Program-made: the position numbers and the translations under genes
Notes under the pieces: model-generated
Told to the model about the DNA's origin: nothing
The model's database searches: none
What the model saw: only the letters and a program-made list of their open reading frames with translations
Shown here: one piece after another, positions 10,005-19,959 of the stretch
Numbering within the stretch: position 1 is the first letter of the stretch
Layout of the letters: every line of letters begins with the position of its first letter
Origin: Penium margaritaceum
Lineage: Eukaryota; Streptophyta; Zygnematophyceae; Desmidiales; Peniaceae
DNA length: 41,963 bases
Direction of reading: 5' to 3'
NCBI GenBank assembly: GCA_023375785.1
Contig: SZWC01006713.1
Location: 59,647-101,609 of the forward strand

Positions 10005-13000
10005 ACAGATGGCCACAGATGGTCACATTTTCCGTTGCTGTCTTTGTGGGAGGCATGCATGGTGCATGGTGCGGAAGTACAACCAACGACATGTCGGGAG
10101 GAGAGGAGGGAAGATGAGACAACGCAGCAGCTGGAAATGGTGTGAGTCGGAGCAGGAGAGGAAGAGGTGAACGAGGAGGGAGAGGAAATAATCATTAGGG
10201 AGCATGCAGCAGAGGAATGTTTCCATACGTACCTGGACCCAATGATGGATGAGTAACTTGAGCCGGAGCTATTGTGGCTCTATATCTATGCACATCGCAG
10301 TCCTAGTTACTTTCAGTCTTACTACTTTAGGATGGAGGAACGCAATGTGATAAGGGAAACTCACATCCGTAGAAGGCGGTTGGCGAAAAAAAGTAAGGAG
10401 GAACATCTTGTGGAGCAGCATATGAGGGAGGATCTTAGGGGTGCAAGAGGAGAATATGCACCATCAACCTCGTTGATCTTCCCCAACTCACAAGTAGACA
10501 ATGTAGCAGAGTCACCTGGATCCGAGGAAGCAATAGAGGTACAAGATTTCAGAATGTTGCAGAAGGTCATCGACATGCTGGCTTGCTCAAAGCTTGTGGG
10601 AGGATGGTTGGAGGAGAGCAACGAAGAGGGTGAGTCTAATGGAGGCATGCCTGAGGGAGATGACATGGGCTTTGGGACTACCAGTGAGGGGGAAGTGGAT
10701 GGAGTAGATGAGGATGAGGAGGTGATGGCTAAGCAGGCTAGAGATGGAGAGGCGGTGATTTTTATTGAAGGAGCTGAAGCAGCTCATGTGGATCTCAAGG
10801 AGGATCATGGGAGAGAGCGTGAAGTGGAGGCAGTAGTAAAGGAGGAAGTAGGAGAGGAGATGGAGGTAAGCAAAGAGGAAACCATGGAGAATAAAGCTGA
10901 AGGGGACAAATGGTGAGTGAAGGGAGTACAGAAGAAAGAGGACATGGAAGCAGAGGATGGTGAGATGGCAACAGAGGATGGTGAGTGGGAAGCAAAGGAA
11001 CGTGAGAGGGACGTAGATGATGGTGAGAGAGAAGCAAAGGATGGTTAGAGAGAAGCAGAGGATGACGAGAGGCAGGCAGATGATGATGATGGGGGGGTTT
11101 CTGAGGGAGGTAATGTGTCTGCTATACCCTTGGATACAAATGATGCAGCAGTCAAGGAAGCAGCATATACACAAGGTCGTTCTATTTGGCCAAGGACCCC
11201 ATGACACAGACAGTTTGTACGGAGAATGACGGTTGGTTTACACTCTTGGCCTTGACCAGCAAGGGTTGTGGAAAGGACTCTACTAGATCACCTCACCCAT
11301 GTTATAGAGAGGCGTACAAAAGTCTATGACCGGAGATATCCTCGTGAAGGACTAGATGCATAGGCATTGGAGTTTGCAGGCTGGAAGTATGATGAGATGA
11401 AGTGGTAGCTGCAGGATACAGATTCTGCGAGCAACGAAGAGCTGAGGGATTACGCATGGCAAAGGACGATGGATATGGGGGAAGACACTCGCAACAGAGG
11501 ATTCTTCTTGGGACCTTTCATTGCAGTGGTTGAGGAGGTGATACATGCCAAGGAGCAGTAGGAGGAGCAAAGGAGAGGGGCATGTATGCTCTCATCTCGT
11601 TAAGTTCATGCATGGGGGGTTGGGGAGGATGGAGTTAGAGACTTGCAAGGAGGGGAGGATGGGATGATGGATGGCTACAAGATGCTTTCAAAGATGGCAC
11701 AAAGTGAGGTGCAACTCATGCACAAGAAGCATCACCACTTCAACATGGGGGCTGCTATCAGAAGCTACCTCGCCGATCAACCCATTTCCAACCGAGTCGC
11801 ACATGCTCAACTCCTCCTTGAAGCACTTAAAGGAATGAGAGGCCTTGTTTCTTGGGAGACTTGGGTGGAGTTTCAGCCATCACGTAAGAGTTGGTGGAGG
11901 AGAATGATGACTCCCCTTTTCCATCTTCTTCAAGTGAAGTAGCATAGTCATATGCAGCTGACGAGGCGGTTGAGTCTGTGAGTGTGGATGGGGAAGCTGA
12001 CTTGATGAGGGAAGGGGAACTGGGGATTGATGACGAGTTGGAGCAGGATAGAGTTGAGATGAAAGAGGACGTGGGGTCACGGGATGAGGCATGCCATACC
12101 TTCACTATGCACAAGGATGAGGATGAAGGGCCTAGTGCTGGAGGAGGTATCGAAGGTGTTACAAGAATGAGGAGTGGACCAAGGACTAGTTCAAGTAGAG
12201 ATGATTTTGGAGATGATAGCAAAAAGGAAGGAGGAAGTGGAGGAGGAGAGTATTTGAGGGAGGAGAGAAATGGGATACTGGGTGAGGATGAGAGCAGTGA
12301 AGAAACTGCTAAACGCACCTACAACACCAATGTAGCTGAAATGGATAGCAAAAGTCTGAGGAGTGAGGATGGCGTTTGTTGGCATGTAGTAGAGTTAAGG
12401 AAGCATTTGCTTTGGGACCACACAATCCTGTCTATGATTCAGTTGGGTGCTTTTCATGCAACAGTGGAGACAGTGGCAGTGGAGGTCTGCAGCCAAGAGG
12501 GAGAAATGGGGGATAAGGGAAGGAGAGTTGCGTGTGATCGAGCTTTTCTTGGAGTGGAAGAAGATAAGGAAGAATGCTGTGTGGAGCATGGGCAGGGTGG
12601 GGACTTGTTTTTGCAACACGTTGTGGAGTATGGGATCAAACGAAGGATGGGGCTGCCACTGAAAAAGAGCATCAAGTTAGCTCTCCAGTGAGAGGTAAAC
12701 AACCAATACAACGTGGAATCCTGGCCACTTGACTGGTTCATCGGCCGGCTTTGTGAGGGTTTGTAAGGTATGGGTGATCTAGTGGCTATCGACACATGGG
12801 AGACCTTTGAGGAGGTGATGAAGAGGGGCCCACAGAAGGACAACAGTCTGACTGCAGTCTTTGGATCGTCCTCAAGTTGAGGGCCACAAATGGCTTCTTC
12901 GATTGCCAAGGATGAGGAGATGGATGTGGATATTGAGATTGTGGAGGAGGAGGGAGAAGTTGTGGGAGTGGGAGGGGCACTAGTGGTGGAGGAAACGGAG

Positions 13001-13252
13001 GTTCACGTGGGTTTTGAGCTTGTGGTTGAGGTCTTTGGAGGAGAAGGAAGTGCTAATTACAAGGGGGATTCTGAGGAAGATAGGGAGCCCTATGTCAAGG
13101 AGATTGACAAGTTGTTGAGTGCAAGCTTGGTGGAGGGAGAGATGGATGATGAGGATGATAGTAAGGGACTCAGTGAAGAGTATCGTGGAGCAGGGGTTGA
13201 GGACCAGAAGCAGCAACAAGCATACTCCATGATTGAGTTGGTGGCCAATGGT
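10005..13252 (+). pseudogene. Acidic, Glu/Asp/Gly-rich linker between protease and reverse transcriptase
   Basis: About 3.2 kb separate protease from reverse transcriptase, far more than the roughly 100 codons usual in Ty3/gypsy. The stretch is not random: frame 0 (the gag-pro frame) holds long open pieces (10272-10916, 11643-11942) and a six-unit 21-bp repeat; after a frame change between 11643 and 11978 the reverse transcriptase frame takes over (11978-12691, 12890-13582). The encoded text is full of Glu, Asp, Gly and Ser with basic patches (IRRRRLAKKSKEEH near 10370). Several stops are TAG in Gln-like contexts (11361, 11409). I recognise no domain; a charged disordered region of pol is the simplest reading. 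Confidence 0.6.
10953..11078 (+). repeat. Six 21-bp tandem units coding acidic heptapeptides
   Basis: Six consecutive 21-bp units start at 10953, 10974, 10995, 11016, 11037 and 11058. In the gag-pro frame they read EDGEMAT, EDGEWEA, KERERDV, DDGEREA, KDG-stop-REA and EDDERQA, followed by an Asp run. The stop (TAG 11046-11048) replaces the GAG found at that place in the sister units. Repeat length divisible by three keeps the frame. Confidence 0.75.
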
Positions 13253-13874
13253 GCCTCCGTGGACGTCCCAGTTTTTGCAAAGTTGACAAAGCAGCAGAGA
13301 GCCGACCTCCAGGCCTTGTGCACACCCTTTGCGCACATCTTCAGAACGACGCCTGAGAAGATTGGGGATTGTGGTGTAGAGTTTATCATTGACATGGGTG
13401 ACTCAGCACCAATCGCCACTCGGCCTTTCAAAATGTCTCCAAAGGAAAAGGAGATGTTAGACAGAGAAATTCATGCATGGTTGGACCAGGGAGTGATTAG
13501 GCCTAGCTCTAGTCCTTGGGCTTTTCCTGTGGTTATGATCCCAAAGAAGGATGGGGGTTACCTTGTCTACATTGACAATTGAGCATTGAATAAATGGACA
13601 GTGGCTCATGCATACCCGCTTCACGTGATCGACAACATTATTGATGCTATGGGTGGATGCATGGTTTACAGCACTCTTCACACAAAAGCATCACATCATG
13701 CAACTAGGATGGATTGAGGGATCATAGCGAAGAGAACATTTGTGATATACAGGGGGCTGTATGAGTTTGTCAGGCTACCCATTGGACTGAAAAAATGCAC
13801 CAATAGTTTTTCAACACGTCATCAACAGGGTCCTACATGGCATCACTTGTGTCGTACCTCACCTTGACGACATG
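13253..13874 (+). pseudogene. Gypsy reverse transcriptase, N-terminal half
   Basis: Ty3/gypsy reverse transcriptase (RVT_1). The open frame 12890-13582 ends in it: VPVFAKLTKQQ, then DMGDSAPIATRPFKMSP, WLDQGVIRPSSSPWAFPVVMIPKKDGG (residues 190-223 of that frame). TGA 13580-13582 stands where the R of YRALNK is expected (CGA to TGA). Past it the same protein continues: ALNKWTVAHAYPLHVIDNIID, VIYRGLYEFVRLPIGLKK, and finally H-L-D-D (13860-13871), the YLDD active site with Tyr changed to His. The text is cut there by the nested copia LTR. Confidence 0.8.
13870..13874 (+). repeat. Left target site duplication (acatg)
   Basis: acatg immediately left of the LTR at 13875. The right counterpart is acatc (20794-20798), one mismatch. 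A 5-bp duplication is normal for copia integrases. The original target was the codons for D-D-I in the gypsy active site. Confidence 0.75.
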
Positions 13875-14641
13875 TGTCATTCCTGAGTCACGTGGCCTGA
13901 GGCTCCGATCTAGAAAACAGCGCCGACACAATGGCAACTGCCGACCGTCCAAGGGAATTTCACCCAAGGATCACGATCACCCCCAAAGAATTGACTATGC
14001 CTCTGGTGAGACCTAGTTACCCAGGTGCTTTTGCTGAAGATCTTAGGGGCTCCCGCCCTCTAAGCCTTCTTCTTCATTGGTGTGAGAGTCCAACAAATTA
14101 CGTCAACACTTTCACACGAGCAAGATTACAACCACCTTAGCAGTTCATATCAAGCTCACTCTCAAGCGCACAGCTGAAACAAGAGACATCAAGCGAAGTT
14201 GTAATTGAGACAATGGCAAGTACAAGGCATAAATAGCTGAGGAGTGCCTTTGGCAGTCGAAGCGCTCGTGTCTCAGCTGAGCCAAAGCGCGCGCGCCTCG
14301 GCTGATGTCACTCCTTAGGTTAAGGAGGTCATCCCCTCAATCAGGGAAGCCATCCCCTGATCCAAGGCACATCTTGCATCTTCCAGTCCGATCGTTGGAT
14401 CAGCCCGAAACTTGGACAGCTGACGGTTTGACGCCTGCTCTTTCCATCGGCATGGTTAGATTGACAATCTGAATAGCCATCATCAGAAACCCAGGGGACT
14501 TATCCATGAACAAGGACAGTGCATTCCTGGTCTGTTGGACCGGACCCAGGGGACTTGCTCCACATGAGCAGTGCATGCCTGGTCCGTCCACTACTTGCCA
14601 ATTCTGGAGACTAGTGGCCAAGGGGCATTCAGATAATAGCA
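13875..14641 (-). repeat. Copia element B 3' LTR (767 bp)
   Basis: On the + strand it runs TGTCATTCCT to AATAATAGCA, with TG...CA ends. It aligns over its length with 19960-20793 except for a 68-bp insertion in the latter. Because the element is on the - strand this left copy is the 3' LTR. A TATA-like tatttatgcc occurs on the - strand near 14232. Confidence 0.9.
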
Positions 14642-14656
14642 ATATCTCCCTTGCAC
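14642..14656 (-). promoter_or_regulatory. Polypurine-like tract of copia element B
   Basis: On the - strand the sequence just before the 3' LTR reads GCAAGGGAGATAT, a short purine run in the position of the plus-strand primer. The run is interrupted by pyrimidines, so the assignment rests mostly on position. Confidence 0.45.
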
Positions 14657-15007
14657 ATCTGGCCACTTGTCCTGTCTTCAGTCTTCGTCACTTGCGCTCT
14701 TCATGCCGATACCCTGTCTTCCTGCGAGGTGGAGTTTTCGGTCAAGGGGCTTTGTCAGCATGTCTACCCGGATGAGCTTGGACGCAACATGCTCCAGCTC
14801 CACCACTCCCTTAGGGACCAGGTCGCGACTGAAGTGGTACCGAAGTTCGATGTGTTTAATTCTCCGCGTCAAGGTGCCATTTTTGGACATGTCGATGGCA
14901 GACTTGTTGTCCACCTTGACCACCGTTGCGACCGATTGAGGTGCTCGTATCTCTTGGAGCAGGCTACGCAACCACATTGTCTCCTTGCACGCTTCCGCTA
15001 GAGCGAT

Positions 15008-15656
15008 GTGTTGAAATAGTATGCACCTTGTCCACTGCCTATCTGGCTAGCTACACATACAGACAAGGCATGCATTGCTCTATGGAGTATGTCCCCTTGG
15101 TCTGTTCTGAGATGGGCCAGGAATGCACTGCCCATAATGGGTATGTCCCCTGTGGCTCATCATACGAATGATACCTTTTTGGCTTGGTTGATTAGGCGCC
15201 GGAGTCTCAAACGAGAGGTCGTGGGTTCAAACCCCGCGACGGCCGCAATTTTCTTTGTGGCCAAAATTGGGACAAGAAGCTTCTAGGAAGCTTACTAGAG
15301 CCTGCCTTGAGGATGACACTTGGCGGTCTAAGGACGGGCCAAGTAGGACTGTAGGTTGAGGTTGGCTCCAGTGGAGCCACTGCAAGCAGAAGCTTTAGCA
15401 AAGCTCTGCAAGTAAAAAAGCATGTACCTTGCATGCATCCATTTACAGTTCTTGCCTTTGAGACTCTTCACAGAGTGTCCAACCAAAGGTAGACACTAAA
15501 GACCAACATGCGGACTTCGTGAGGTTGCAAACCAAACAAACCTAAAGTGTGGATCCCTCGTTCGAGGGTGATATGTTATCTTGGTTGCAATACCAAGAGC
15601 GGTTGGCGGCCTCCCATGTCGGGACCCGTTTTCTAGACCGTTGCTATCCGGCGCAT
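15008..15656. mobile_element. 649-bp insertion in RNase H carrying a tRNA-like Pol III head
   Basis: The copia RNase H text breaks after A-K-A-E-Y-I-V and resumes with A-E-A-C-K-E-T-M-W-L-R, so 15008-15656 was inserted. It holds a tRNA-like region (15179-15247) and small palindromes (ccctcgttcgaggg near 15561). No open frame of note. It could be a tRNA-derived SINE or a solo LTR (it starts TGTTGAAATAG next to the break); I could not find a convincing target duplication or an A-tail, so the class is open. Confidence 0.55.
15179..15247 (+). other. tRNA-like sequence with A and B boxes
   Basis: TGGTTGATTAGG (15185-15196) resembles the Pol III A box and GGTTCAAACCC (15224-15234) is a perfect B box; their spacing is that of a tRNA. 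The T-arm folds (GTGGG / CCCGC around TTCAAAC). The anticodon arm is degenerate and the 3' acceptor strand GACGGCC finds no partner upstream, so this is a tRNA relic or SINE head rather than a working tRNA. Confidence 0.6.
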
Positions 15657-17026
15657 TGACACAATGTACTCTGCTTTGGCTGTGGAGAGGGAGACGCTGT
15701 CCTGCTTGCGGCTCGCCCATGACACTGCTCCTCCGTTCAGCATGCACACGTAGCTTGACGTGGACTTACGGTCGTCGACTTTCCCGGCCAAATCTGCATT
15801 GGTGTACACCATGAGCCGCAAGGATTCCGACTGTGGCACCCCACCGTACTAGATGCCCAGGTGTCGCGTGCCCTTCAGGTAGCGGAAGATCCGCTTCACT
15901 ACTTGCCAATGTTGTGGCCTAGGGTTGGCCACATACCTCCTCACCTGCCCCACAGCGTGGCAGATTTCGGGGCGAGTTGCGACCATCGTGTACATTAGAC
16001 TATCCACAGCAGACTGATATGGCACACCTGCCATGTCAACCTGCTTTGCTTTGTTGGTAGGGGCAGCAGCTGAGGTTAGGATGCAATCTCCTACCATTGG
16101 GGTGCTGACGGGTTTGTAGTCCTCCATGTCGTACCGCTTGAGAATGTGGTCAATGTATTTGGTCTGGCTGAGCCTGATGGTGCCGACTGAGCAATCCCGT
16201 GTGACACTGATGCCTAGGTAGTATTCAAGAGGTCCCATGTCTTTCATTTGGAACCGGCTGCTAAGCTACATCTTGATGTTCTTCAGCAGCTTTGTTGATG
16301 ATGCGCAGATGATGAGGTCATTGACATAAAGAGCCACCAAGACGAGGCCATCCTCATCCTCTTGTATGTACATACTAAGGTCGTTCTCGCAGTGATCGTA
16401 CCCTGACCCCTCCATGAAGGCGTCCATCTCCTGGTACCAGCACCTCGGGGCCTGTTTCAGCCCTTACAATGACTTGACGAGCTTACAAACTTTTCCGGGT
16501 GGTGTATCCACCCCCTCAGGCACCTCTGTCTGGACCTCTTTGTCAAGCTTTTCGTAGAGAAAGGCAGTCTTGAATCCATCTGGTGAACCTCCAAGTTCTT
16601 GGCTGCTGTTGTCACGAGGAGAGACCGGATCATCGCAAAGGTGACAACGGTCGCGTACGTCTCGTCGTACTCGCTCCCCGGCCGCTGCGCAAAACCCTTG
16701 GCCACCAGCGGTGGGTTGTGGCGGTCGATGGTGCCATCCTGCTTCAGCGTCTTGACCATGACCCGCTTGCACCCTACAACGTGGGCGCCAGCGGGCCTGT
16801 CCACCAGCTTCTATGTCATGTTCTCCTTGTGCGAGGCCAACTCGCTTTCGATGGCGGCCTTCCACTTGGCCCCATCCGGTAGAGCAAGTGCTTCTGCCAC
16901 TGTGGACGGCTCTCCCTAAGCCACGAAGGCGTAACTCACACCAGTCCACTCGCCGGTTGTAGCATCGTACTGTCATGGCGGGACGGATAAGCGCAAGCTG
17001 CACCTTACTGCCTGCTGCTGCGACGG

Positions 17027-18892
17027 CTACTGCTGCTCTTGCTGATCCGGTTCTCCCACCACAGACTCTCCCTCGGTGGAGGAGTCCTCATGATCGGAGG
17101 AGGAGGAATCTGAACCAATGTCAGAGTCCTCTGTTGCGGCTCTCCCTGAAGCTACTACTCCTCTTCCCTCTGTTACCTTGTTGATGCTCCACCCCTGTGG
17201 TACCTCATCACCTGTCTCCAGTAAAACCAGCCATTCACCCGGTTTGGGCACTGGCTCATCCTTGAACTGCAACTCTGCTCCTAATACAACCTTGTTGAAG
17301 TCCACGTCCTTACTACAAATCACTTTGTTGCCTTGTAGGTCCCAGAGCCTGTAAGAGCATTGGGCACTGTCGTACCCCAAGAGAAGACATTTCTTGGCCT
17401 CCGGATCCAGCTTACTGGCACCCTCCCTCGTCAGCTTCTTGGCATAGGCCTGGCAGCCAAATACTCGCAGATGTGAGACATCTGGCTTCTTGCCCGACCA
17501 TGCCTCTTGTGGGGTCATTGGCGACAGCTTCTTTTTCCCCTTTCCTCGAAGGGCTGACGCAGGTGTGAGGTTGATGATGTAGGCCGCTGTCCTAGTAACC
17601 TCGGCCCAGAACCTTCCTGACAGCTTTGCTTCATACAGCATCGTTCTTACCATCCCGAGGATGGTTTGGTTGAATCGTTCAGCGACACCGTTGCTCTCGG
17701 GCGACTTGGGTACCGTACTCTCTTACCGTATCCGCTTCTCCGATAGCCAGCCCTCACAGGCCTTGTACTCCCCGCCGTTATCACAATGAAGGGCCTTGAC
17801 CTTCTTGCCAGTCGGCCGCTCAACCATTGCGACAAAGTGCTGCAGGTGCTCCTTTACCTCGCTCTTTTGCTTCATGAAGTACGTCCAAATTTTTCTAGTT
17901 TTTTCATCGGTGAAGATGAGGAAATACCTGCAGCCTCCAAATCAGACTGTCCGCATCGGCCTGCACACGTCGGTGTGGACCAACTCAAGAGGTTCACTGG
18001 CCAGATTTTCGTGCTTGTTCCCTTTGCGCCCTTTCCTCTTAGCCTTGCCCATGAGGCATGCCTCACATACGTTCTTCCCCTTCCCCGCTCCCTCTCCCTT
18101 CCCCAAGGCCAAGCCTCGCACCAGCTCGTGCTTGCCCATTGTCTCCAACGTGGAGTGGACAGCGCGGTCCAAGTGCCACTGCCAAAGGTCTTGGCCACAG
18201 TTCGCTTCCAATACCGTGGCAGTCCCAGCGACTGCTTCGGGTTGGGTGGGTGCCGTAGCTTCCACTACTTTTGTTAAATCTGCTGCTGTTGATGGGCGGC
18301 TGCTTTCTGCCTCTACCACCTGACTGCCCCCGGCAGTCGTGGCTGCCCCAGCTCTGGCAGGACCCTCCACCTTGGTTTGGAGGATGTAGAGGTCGTCCAC
18401 GCGTGGAACATCCGCCATCACACTCTTTGCAGCGTACTGTATTTTCACTACCGGCATGGGAAGGATGACGGCCCTGTTCTTGTCGAAGATGACCGTCATG
18501 TCTCGGTCAATAATCTTGCCGACAGAGAGTAGGGTGGCAGCAAAGTTGGGCAGATAGACTGCCTCGGTGAGCTTGAGCTCCTCCTCTTGGCCATTCACCT
18601 GGATGGTGACCAGCTTGTCACCCATCCCTTCAGCTGGTTCAACCCTCCCATCAGCACAACGGAAGTTGAGGTGGCAAGGGTCCATGGAGATGAACCCCCG
18701 TTTGTCGTTGGTGGAATGGTGATTTGTGCCAAAGTCAAGTGCAAAGGCCCCCGGCTTAAGGTGTGCATTGCCAGCGCCAGTTATGCCTTGTGCCATTAGT
18801 GCGGTGGGTTGCTTCCCACCCTTGCCTCCCTTGTCACCCTTCTCTCCCTCTCCCTTGATCCCTTCCTTCTTAGGAGTACGGCACTCACGTGC
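17027..18892 (-). pseudogene. Copia element B protease and integrase
   Basis: Same frame as gag. Protease: ALDFGTNHHST (usual LDSGATHH; the Ser is Phe here, catalytic Asp kept). Pre-integrase zinc region: LWQWHLDRAVHSTLETMGKH and CEACLMGKAKRKG. Integrase core: LELVHTDVCRPM (first Asp), RYFLIFTDEKTRKIWTYF, LHCDNGGEYKACEG (second Asp), SPESNGVAERFNQT (Glu), then HLRVFGCQAYAKKL and CLLLGYDSAQCSYRLWD from the C-terminal region. All three catalytic residues survive, but TGA 17942-17944 and TAA 17723-17725 cut the core. The tail is Ser/Asp/Glu-rich and ends in a Gln run interrupted by TAG 17027-17029. Confidence 0.85.
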
Positions 18893-19720
18893 CTAGTGCC
18901 CTGCCTTGCCATAGTTATGGCAGTTGCTAGGCCGTCGCTTGCCCTTCTCCTTGCCGCCTGTCCCTTGCTGCTGCCCTGAGTTGCTAGTGGCGCTGCTGCC
19001 TGCTGCACCCTTAGCATAGGCTGCGATGTTGGCCTCGCTATGGCTACACCGCATAGCCTCATTGCGGATGTACTCCGAGATGTTGGAGTACTTCACGTGG
19101 TCCTCTGTCCAGCCACCAATCACAGTGATCATGGGGCCCCAGCTTGGTGGAAGAGCCATGAGGAGAATCATCCCCTGCATGTCGGCTTCAAGGCTCCATC
19201 CCATGTTGCTAGCTTGCTGAAGGAGAGTTTCAAACTGCTGCAAGAGTTTTAGGACGTCCTCACCCTCAGTCAGCTGCATCCTAAGCAACTTTGAGAGGAT
19301 GAGCAAACGGTTGGCGAGGGAGTCACTTTGGTAGATCTTGCAGAGTTTCTTGTATGCCTCAGCTGCATTTGTGAGGCCAGAGATATGAGAGAGCAGATGC
19401 TGCTGTAGTGTTGAGACCAGAATGGCCATGCATTTCTTGTTAGCCCGCTTCCACACTGCTAGCTCCTCTGGTTGGGATGAAAGTGGTTGGGCAGCCTCCC
19501 TAGTGAAGTAGGGGAGGAGATCACGGTCATCGACTATGACATCAAACTGACACTTCCAAAGCAAGAACCCTGTCCCATCAAGTTTAGGGATGGGCGCATG
19601 AATTCCACTCCCTGCCTCTACTGTGGACGTCACAGCTCCAGTGGTGGCCACAGGTGTGCTGGTCCACAAGCCTTCCTTGACATCGCTCTTGCCGTTCTCC
19701 TTGACGGTAGGTGGAGCCAT
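18893..19720 (-). CDS. Copia element B gag (open segment)
   Basis: Structural capsid protein of the element; 275 codons from ATG 19720. Visible features: PIPKLDGTGFLLWKCQFDVIV near residue 43, the standard copia gag opening, a retrotrans_gag/UBN2-type helical region (AEAYKKLCKIYQSDS, LLQQFETLLQQASNMG), a basic Gly-rich stretch, and a zinc knuckle C-H-N-Y-G-K-A-G-H-stop-A-R-E-C. In the knuckle the second Cys is Tyr (tat for tgt) and TAG 18893-18895 falls after the His, so the nucleocapsid is broken. Downstream the same frame runs on into protease. Confidence 0.85.
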   Translation of the reverse strand: MAPPTVKENGKSDVKEGLWTSTPVATTGAVTSTVEAGSGIHAPIPKLDGTGFLLWKCQFDVIVDDRDLLPYFTREAAQPLSSQPEELAVWKRANKKCMAILVSTLQQHLLSHISGLTNAAEAYKKLCKIYQSDSLANRLLILSKLLRMQLTEGEDVLKLLQQFETLLQQASNMGWSLEADMQGMILLMALPPSWGPMITVIGGWTEDHVKYSNISEYIRNEAMRCSHSEANIAAYAKGAAGSSATSNSGQQQGTGGKEKGKRRPSNCHNYGKAGH

Positions 19721-19942
19721 GGTACCTGCAATTGAGGCGGATCTGCTTCCGTTGAGGCTGCTATGCTACACCTGCTGTTGATGCCAATGTCAGGCTGATG
19801 GAGCCGATGTCAGGCCAATGAGAGGTCTTGGACAAGAGGCAAGAGGAGTACCTGTAGGTGAGATAGAGCGTCTGCGCTCCTCACGTTTGCTCAGCTACTA
19901 AGCAACCTGTATGCTTTTTGCAACTAAGTCTCACACTAGGCG

Positions 19943-19956
19943 TGGGCCCATAACCC
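19943..19956 (-). promoter_or_regulatory. Primer-binding site of copia element B (initiator Met-tRNA anticodon region)
   Basis: Three bases inside the 5' LTR, the - strand reads GGGTTATGGGCCCA. Its complement TGGGCCCATAACCC is the anticodon stem-loop of initiator Met-tRNA (anticodon CAT in the middle), not the tRNA 3' end. This matches the unusual half-tRNA priming known for Drosophila copia, whose site also contains GGTTATGGGCCCA. The tRNA and copia sequences are recalled, not searched. Confidence 0.75.
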
Positions 19957-19959
19957 TTT

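Larger units (their letters stand above)
14678..17026 (-). pseudogene. Copia element B reverse transcriptase and RNase H
   Basis: Copies the element RNA and removes it. On the - strand: KLVDRPAGAHVVGCKRV, PPLVAKGFAQRPGSEYDETYA (about 16804-16660), a frameshift near 16575 after HQMD, KTAFLYEKLDKEV, then LYVNDLIICAS where YVDD should be (Asp to Asn, 16320-16322), SQTKYIDHILKRYDM, LMYTMVATRPEICHA, and RNase H pieces VYTNADLAGKVDDRKST and SLSTAKAEYIV. A 649-bp insertion (15008-15656) then splits RNase H; its end continues at 14977-14678 (WLRSLLQEI, VKVDNKSAIDMSKN, HIELRYHFSRDLV, VDMLTKPL). Further stops: TGA 16973, TAG 16916, TAG 16811. Not functional. Confidence 0.85.

Noticed and set aside
10587..12318. 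Ser/Pro/Leu-rich - strand frames (11207-10587, 12318-11827)
   Set aside because: Shadows of the purine-rich acidic coding strand.
15179..15247. A functional tRNA gene
   Set aside because: A and B boxes fit, but the acceptor stem does not pair and the anticodon arm is broken; it lies inside an insertion in a dead element.
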